Positions 22,772 to 26,945 of a stretch of 26,945 nucleotides of DNA are shown here, piece after piece. The stretch comes from JAQBDA01 sp964525785 (GTDB lineage: Bacteria; Chloroflexota; Anaerolineae; Anaerolineales; UBA4823). The stretch is from assembly GCA_964525785.1 (NCBI GenBank), contig CAZGIX010000048.1, forward strand, positions 1 to 26,945. Reading direction: 5' to 3'. Made by a program: the position numbers and the translations under genes. The first letter of the stretch is position 1; the number at the start of each line of letters is the position of its first letter. The notes beneath the pieces are model-generated. The model worked only from the letters and a program-made list of their open reading frames with translations, was not told the DNA's origin and searched no databases.

Positions 22772-23446
22772 CTATAAAGTGATTTCTAACAGACCCTCAG
22801 CGACAGACCGCAATTTATCTACCGACATCTCGCTTAATCGTTGTGCCAGCTCCAGGTATGGGCGGTTAATAGGTTTCGAGACAAATGACTGAAGTACAGG
22901 ATCCAGCTGCAGAAAATCCTGTACAAGGCGCTGCTGACCGACCCACTTGCCCACCGGTCCCTGTTTATCGAAACACTCCTTGATGGGTAAATTCAATGTA
23001 TCCGTGAGCATTTCCAGGGTAGGCAGTGGCACAGGCGTTTGACCATATTCATACGACTCAAGCTGCTTTGAGTCAATACCTGTCCGTTCGTATAGATCAT
23101 CCAAGGATAAATCCGCTTCCATGCGCGACTTGCGCAAACAGGCACCGATCATACGCTGGCGAATGCCCATCAATTGCTCCAGGTCAACCTGGCGTGCAGA
23201 TAGCGAACCAGTCGTGATGGACATGTTACCCCAAAAATGCTCCAGGGGAACATTCAGGTAGTAAGCCAGCAGTTCCAGTTCCGGAAGGGAAGGCGAAGAT
23301 GCTCCCATCTCATAGGATTCAATTGCTGCTTCAGTCACACCGATTGCAGCAGCGCATTCATCCATCTTTTTGCCTGCGCTCAGACGCGCATCCCGTATCA
23401 GAGCGCCCAGTTTCTTTGCTCGAATTGTCAAGGCTAATGAATTCAT
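22772..23446 (-). CDS. Tandem XRE-type helix-turn-helix regulator (224 aa)
   Basis: A DNA-binding protein with two Cro/C1-type HTH domains. The first is at about residues 12-70 (L-G-A-L-I-R-D-A-R, then A-A-A-I-G-V-T-E-A-A-I-E-S-Y-E). The second is at about 97-155 (R-M-I-G-A-C-L-R-K-S-R, then E-R-T-G-I-D-S-K-Q-L-E-S-Y-E). A helical C-terminal 70 residues follow, without a known ligand domain. An in-frame ATG at 23470 has no ribosome site. I chose 23446, where AGGAG lies 11 nt upstream and GAGAAG is adjacent. It is the first gene of the HTH-TPR-GNAT operon, so local autoregulation is likely by analogy. A palindrome around a -10 box upstream (23569-23589) is a candidate operator. Confidence 0.88.
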   Translation of the reverse strand: MNSLALTIRAKKLGALIRDARLSAGKKMDECAAAIGVTEAAIESYEMGASSPSLPELELLAYYLNVPLEHFWGNMSITTGSLSARQVDLEQLMGIRQRMIGACLRKSRMEADLSLDDLYERTGIDSKQLESYEYGQTPVPLPTLEMLTDTLNLPIKECFDKQGPVGKWVGQQRLVQDFLQLDPVLQSFVSKPINRPYLELAQRLSEMSVDKLRSVAEGLLEITL

Positions 23447-23568
23447 CTTCTCAAGCACTCCTGAAACCATAGGGCATCAGATAAACCATTAATCATAAAA
23501 GTTAGACTATTTCGTGACCGTAAACAAATTGGCTGAAAACCGTCCTACAGATGTGGAAATGGTCCCTC

Positions 23569-23589
23569 ACTCTGCCATTATAGCAGAGT
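23569..23589 (-). promoter_or_regulatory. Palindrome around a TATAAT, candidate promoter/operator
   Basis: Perfect 7-bp arms ACTCTGC (23569-23575) and GCAGAGT (23583-23589) flank a 7-nt centre. On the minus strand this centre, with its neighbour base, reads TATAAT (23582-23577). A dimeric repressor bound here would cover the -10 box. The resulting leader to the HTH gene would be about 124 nt. A second possible -10, TATGAT, lies nearer the gene (around 23492-23497). No T tract follows the hairpin, so a terminator for the response-regulator gene is less likely. Confidence 0.4.
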
Positions 23590-23655
23590 AATCGCGTGGA
23601 CTGTGTTGCGCGGCCTCACCTCACTAATATGAAAGCTGCTCTCAGCCTATAAGCC

Positions 23656-24348
23656 TCAATCCTGATGCGGCGGCATGGTGTATCCCAAACCCGAGCGCGT
23701 GACGATATGCTGCGGATTCTTGGGATCGTCTTCCAGTTTCTGGCGCAGCCGCGAGATGCTGACCCACAGGATCTCCTTGTCTTCTCCATATTCAGGTCCC
23801 CAAACATTGGTCAGGAGCTCTTCTGAGTTGAGAACCTTGCCGATGTTGTGAGCAAACTGCAGCAGCAAACGATATTCCGTTGCAGAGAGATAAACAATCC
23901 GCTCCCCGCGGAATACCTCAGCTCGGGCAAAGTCGATGCGCAGATTGCCGTGTGTGAAGACTGCCTGCTGTGTGCCGCCAGAGGTTTTTACACGCCTTAA
24001 AACTGCGCGCACCCTGGCTAGCAGCTCGGTAGCCGAAAAAGGTTTGACAATATAGTCGTCCGCGCCCAGGTCCAGACCGCGAACGCGCGCGTTCTCCTCC
24101 CCGCGGGCAGTGACTACGATGATCGGCACGCTGGAGAACTCGCGAATCCTCTCTGTAGCCCCAAACCCGTCCAGGACCGGCATCATGATATCCATCAGCA
24201 CCAGATCGGGCTGCTGTGAGGCAACTACATCGACCGCTTCCTGTCCATTGGTGGCCTTAATGACAAGGTATCCGTCCGTGATCAGGTTGGCTTCCATCAG
24301 ACGCAGGTAGCGTGGTTCATCGTCCACGATCAGAATTCGGGCGCTCAT
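23656..24348 (-). CDS. OmpR/PhoB-type response regulator (230 aa)
   Basis: A two-component response regulator. The receiver domain (1-120) has the acidic pair D-D-E (9-11), phospho-acceptor Asp53 (L-M-D-I-M-M-P), Thr80 and Lys102 (V-K-P-F). The C-terminal winged-helix domain (130-228) has the typical L-S-A-T-E-Y-R-L-L and ends V-T-R-S-G-L-G-Y-T-M. The ATG overlaps the upstream kinase stop by 4 nt (ATGA), so translation is coupled. It is the only regulator for two kinases in this operon. Target genes are unknown. Confidence 0.95.
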   Translation of the reverse strand: MSARILIVDDEPRYLRLMEANLITDGYLVIKATNGQEAVDVVASQQPDLVLMDIMMPVLDGFGATERIREFSSVPIIVVTARGEENARVRGLDLGADDYIVKPFSATELLARVRAVLRRVKTSGGTQQAVFTHGNLRIDFARAEVFRGERIVYLSATEYRLLLQFAHNIGKVLNSEELLTNVWGPEYGEDKEILWVSISRLRQKLEDDPKNPQHIVTRSGLGYTMPPHQD

Positions 24349-25610
24349 AGGTTCATCTCCCTCAATGATAGATTCGGCTCCAACTCATTTTGTTTATGTT
24401 CCAATGGCAGCTTGATATGAAATGTGGTCCCTTCACCGACGATCGATTCGACTGAGATCTCACCGCCGTGAGCCTGCACGATCCGCCGGCATATGTACAA
24501 ACCCAGGCCGGTGCCACGCACCGTCGTATTTTTGGTGGGTGCTCGAAAAAAACGCTCGAACAAGCTCTTCATGTGTTCTGGTGCAATACCTGGACCATTG
24601 TCCCTTACGGATACGTGGGCAGCCTGGTCTTTTTTAACTAAAGTGATGGTTACCTGTGCTCCAGGAGCGTACTTGATGGCATTAGACAGCAAATTATCGA
24701 ATACCTGTGCCAGGCGGGTAGGATCGGCCTGCACGACAATGCCGTTTTTGGGCAACTTAAGGACGATATTGATATCTTCATTGCGTGAGTTTGTACGCAG
24801 CGCCATTTCTTTCAAGAAGGTATCCAGGCGTAGTAGCTGGAAGCTCATCCGCAATGTGCCTGCCTGGAGGCGAGAGGAATCCATCAGGTTTTCGATCAGC
24901 TCGTGAAGCCTATCCGCTTCATCATCGATGATGGTCAAGAATTCACGGCGGGTGCTGTCATCCCAATTTGTATCATCCCGCAGCAATGTGGTCGCGTACC
25001 CCTTTATAAATCCTAATGGGGTCAGAAGCTCATGCGACACCGTGGCAATGAAATTTTCCTGCAAGCGGTTCAAGCGGCGCTCAGCCTCCAGGCTGGCAAC
25101 GCGCTCCATGAGATTTGTATGCCCCAGGAGCTGAGCAACATGCACAGCGATAAATTCCGCCAGGCGAATCTGGTCCGGGTTAAAGGATGGACCACCGAAA
25201 CGAATGAAAACCAGAGCGCCCATGGCATTTTCGGCAGCCCAGTATAACGGCAAGCCGAGCGAGTAGCGCAGTTGCGTGCGATCCTGCTCGTAATTCTCCA
25301 TTTTTTCAATACGAATAACAACCTGGGCCGTCTCGAGGGCTTCATTGGCGGTTGAATAGCCCCAGGCCAGATCGGCTTCGTGGGACCTGCCGCGCCCAAT
25401 GGCGCGTGCATAGGCGGGATCCAGGTTATCTTTCCCACGCTGCAGATAGAGGACCATGTTGTCAAAAATGAATACCGGTCGAGCCAGCCGGATAATTTCA
25501 TCCAGGGCCGAATCGAGATCAACCGCCCGGGCGACCGACCGGCTGATAGCGTAGACCGCCTCGAGCTCCTCAGGGCGCAACGTGCCGGAGATCGTGGTTT
25601 CGTCGCTCAT
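24345..25610 (-). CDS. Soluble GAF-domain sensor histidine kinase (421 aa)
   Basis: A cytosolic kinase without a membrane helix. A GAF sensor domain is at about 20-165 and a HisKA dimerisation domain at about 185-250, with phospho-acceptor His193 in V-S-H-E-L-L-T-P. The ATPase domain has the N box (D-N-L-L-S-N-A-I-K-Y), G1 D-N-G-P-G (337-341), the F box, and G2 G-T-G-L-G-L (366-371). No haem-, phytochrome- or redox-binding residue pattern was evident in the GAF part, so the signal is unknown. The start overlaps the previous kinase by 4 nt (ATGA), and its stop overlaps the regulator in the same way. The acceptor motif H-E-L-L-T-P replaces the common H-E-L-R-T-P. Confidence 0.94.
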   Translation of the reverse strand: MSDETTISGTLRPEELEAVYAISRSVARAVDLDSALDEIIRLARPVFIFDNMVLYLQRGKDNLDPAYARAIGRGRSHEADLAWGYSTANEALETAQVVIRIEKMENYEQDRTQLRYSLGLPLYWAAENAMGALVFIRFGGPSFNPDQIRLAEFIAVHVAQLLGHTNLMERVASLEAERRLNRLQENFIATVSHELLTPLGFIKGYATTLLRDDTNWDDSTRREFLTIIDDEADRLHELIENLMDSSRLQAGTLRMSFQLLRLDTFLKEMALRTNSRNEDINIVLKLPKNGIVVQADPTRLAQVFDNLLSNAIKYAPGAQVTITLVKKDQAAHVSVRDNGPGIAPEHMKSLFERFFRAPTKNTTVRGTGLGLYICRRIVQAHGGEISVESIVGEGTTFHIKLPLEHKQNELEPNLSLREMNL

Positions 25611-26776
25611 GCCGGATCATCCACTGGGAGGTTTGCAGCAATAGGGAGGGAGAAGGAGAACTCAGTGCCCACTCCAACCTGAGATTTTACGTCGATGATC
25701 GAGACATGCGCCTCGATAATCCGGTGGCACAGAGCCAGGCCCAGTCCCGTACCACCATAACGCCTGGTCGCGGAGCCATCCAATTGATGGAAAGCTTCAA
25801 AGACCTCCGGCAATTTCTCATCCGGAATACCGATCCCGGAATCAATGACCTTCAAGACTACACGTTCTCCGATCTGGGAGAGGCTTATCTCTACCTTGCC
25901 CCCCTTCAAGGTAAATTTTAACCCATTATCGATTAACTGGTAAACAACCCACTCGATCTTTTCCTCATCACAGCTCACTAACGGCAGGTCGGGTGGGATA
26001 TTGGCATGCAAGATCACCTGGGAAGAGTGAGCCCGATGCATTGACGATTCAACCGCACGATGAACCAATAAATCCAGCGAGACCGGTTTCCTGGTCAGGG
26101 TCAACTCTCCACGCGAGATGAGAGAGTATTGAATCAGGTCTTCGATTAACCGTTCCAGGCGCTGCTCTGATTTCTGCAGGATCTCCATAGCACTGCGCTG
26201 CTGGTCAGAAAGCGCACCAAAACCACCATCTAACAGGATATCCAGGTAGCCTTTAATATGCGTCAGTGGGGTACGGAGCTCATGGGAGATATTGGCGATA
26301 AAATTTGCTTTCAGCTGGTTCAGCTCTTCCAGCTTCTCCAGGGCATGCTGTAAATCGCGGGTGCGTTCTTCAACACGCTGCTCGAGGAGCTGGTTTGATT
26401 GGCGCAGTGCGGTCTGGAGATGTAGGATTTGCTCCGTGATCACCTGGTCCAGGATCTCAGATGTAATTAGGTTAAGCTCAAGCAGCATCTGCCCAAGGAG
26501 AATCTGTTTACCACTCTCGGTCCTTTGTTTTTGGAGCTCAAGAGCACGATCCAGATCAACCTGAGCGATGATGCCTTTTTCGATCAGATAATCCCCTAAA
26601 CGCGGCACCAGGATCTCCGGGACTATCGGTATATTTTTCGCTGTCAATACCGGCCGTGACACCTGGCGCTCAGCAATAAGAGCGGCAACAGCCAGGTCGA
26701 CACCACAGAACTCACAGAACCGCGCCTGGGGATCAACCGCTTGCTCGCAATTAGGGCAAGGTATAGAGGCAATCAT
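25607..26776 (-). CDS. Zinc-ribbon / GspE-N (MshEN-like) histidine kinase (389 aa)
   Basis: A soluble kinase with an unusual sensory front. A zinc ribbon has Cys7, Cys10, Cys21 and Cys24 (C-P-N-C, C-E-F-C). A GspE-N/MshEN-like domain follows at about 56-118, with R-L-G-D-Y-L-I-E-K-G (59-68) and the second repeat L-L-G-Q-M-L-L-E-L-N (93-102). MshEN domains bind cyclic-di-GMP through two such repeats. The second repeat here lacks the final Gly, so binding is uncertain. A coiled coil (120-155) leads to HisKA, with His165 in I-S-H-E-L-R-T-P. The ATPase domain has D-S-G-I-G (312-316) and G-G-T-G-L-G-L (341-347). It is the first gene of the kinase-kinase-regulator operon. The ATG lacks a strong ribosome site. 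Confidence 0.9.
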   Translation of the reverse strand: MIASIPCPNCEQAVDPQARFCEFCGVDLAVAALIAERQVSRPVLTAKNIPIVPEILVPRLGDYLIEKGIIAQVDLDRALELQKQRTESGKQILLGQMLLELNLITSEILDQVITEQILHLQTALRQSNQLLEQRVEERTRDLQHALEKLEELNQLKANFIANISHELRTPLTHIKGYLDILLDGGFGALSDQQRSAMEILQKSEQRLERLIEDLIQYSLISRGELTLTRKPVSLDLLVHRAVESSMHRAHSSQVILHANIPPDLPLVSCDEEKIEWVVYQLIDNGLKFTLKGGKVEISLSQIGERVVLKVIDSGIGIPDEKLPEVFEAFHQLDGSATRRYGGTGLGLALCHRIIEAHVSIIDVKSQVGVGTEFSFSLPIAANLPVDDPA

Positions 26777-26945
26777 AGATACCCATTGGATTGGGAAGCA
26801 ATCGGTGCTAAGGCAATCATATCTCCACTTGGCGTATCATGCAAGATGGATTTTTAACTTCGAGCAATAACCACCAATCTTTGAAAAATTTTTGATTACC
26901 GGACACTTTTCGGATCCAGTAGGGTAAACGAAACAGGTATAGGCA
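26777..26945. other. Upstream region of the two-kinase operon with weak repeat copy
   Basis: A 169-nt stretch without a gene up to the window edge. It contains the predicted promoter at 26816-26844. At 26901-26915, read on the minus strand, ATCCGAAAAGTGTCC resembles the ACCTATCCGAAAATTGT element at 16274. The left neighbour of this operon is beyond the window. Confidence 0.4.
26816..26844 (-). promoter_or_regulatory. Predicted promoter of the two-kinase/regulator operon
   Basis: On the minus strand, -35 TTGCAT (26839-26844) and -10 TATGAT (26816-26821) are separated by 17 bp. The predicted start is near 26809, giving a leader of about 33 nt. The -10 matches five of six positions and the -35 three of six. 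Confidence 0.45.

Overview
The window is about 54% GC bacterial chromosome, densely coded on both strands, and looks like a member of the Chloroflexota, probably class Anaerolineae. This is an inference from gene content: a long uncharacterised GH13 amylase-like protein next to a GH57/DUF3536 protein, soluble GAF histidine kinases, many small zinc-ribbon proteins, a CoxE-like VWA/MoxR pair, and a sigma-factor-like protein fused to a large extracellular part. I saw no rRNA, tRNA, CRISPR array, integrase or insertion sequence.

Layout. (1) 1-3192, minus strand: a two-CBS-domain protein behind a very unusual 852-residue protein. That protein has an ECF-sigma-like N-terminus, one membrane helix, LysM, a LolA/RseB-like stretch and a TolB-like propeller. 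(2) 3557-7080, plus strand: a four-gene cluster of YhfC-family membrane protease, ABC ATPase, ABC permease and an Ig-like/zinc-ribbon membrane protein. The first and last proteins end in the same short tail, L-D-(D/E)-S-R-Y-Q. (3) 7077-7940, minus: 3-mercaptopyruvate-type sulfurtransferase. (4) 8069-16247: an alpha-glucan (glycogen) island holding the long GH13 protein (+), the GH57 protein (-), glgC (+) and malQ (+). glgC and malQ overlap. A CRP/FNR-like operator lies between GH57 and glgC, near -42 of a predicted GH57 promoter. (5) 16309-18976, minus: zinc ribbon, MoxR AAA ATPase and VWA protein. (6) 19084-20362, plus: PduO-type cobalamin adenosyltransferase and a DUF554 membrane protein. 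(7) 20473-21222, minus: membrane-anchored DsbA-like thiol oxidoreductase. (8) 21312-23446, minus: tandem-HTH regulator, TPR protein and tandem-GNAT acetyltransferase in one tight operon. (9) 23656-26776, minus: two soluble histidine kinases and one OmpR-type response regulator, joined by two 4-nt ATGA overlaps. The first kinase carries a zinc ribbon and a GspE-N/MshEN-like domain that could bind cyclic-di-GMP.

How they fit together. The glucan island can make ADP-glucose (GlgC) and remodel malto-oligosaccharides (MalQ). The GH57 and GH13 proteins probably act on the same polymer, but their reactions are not known. No glgA, glgB or glgP is in the window. The best candidates for undescribed biology are the sigma-like/LysM/RseB-like/TolB fusion, the shared C-terminal tail in the protease-ABC cluster, the long GH13 protein with a non-canonical region IV, and the two-kinase/one-regulator relay.
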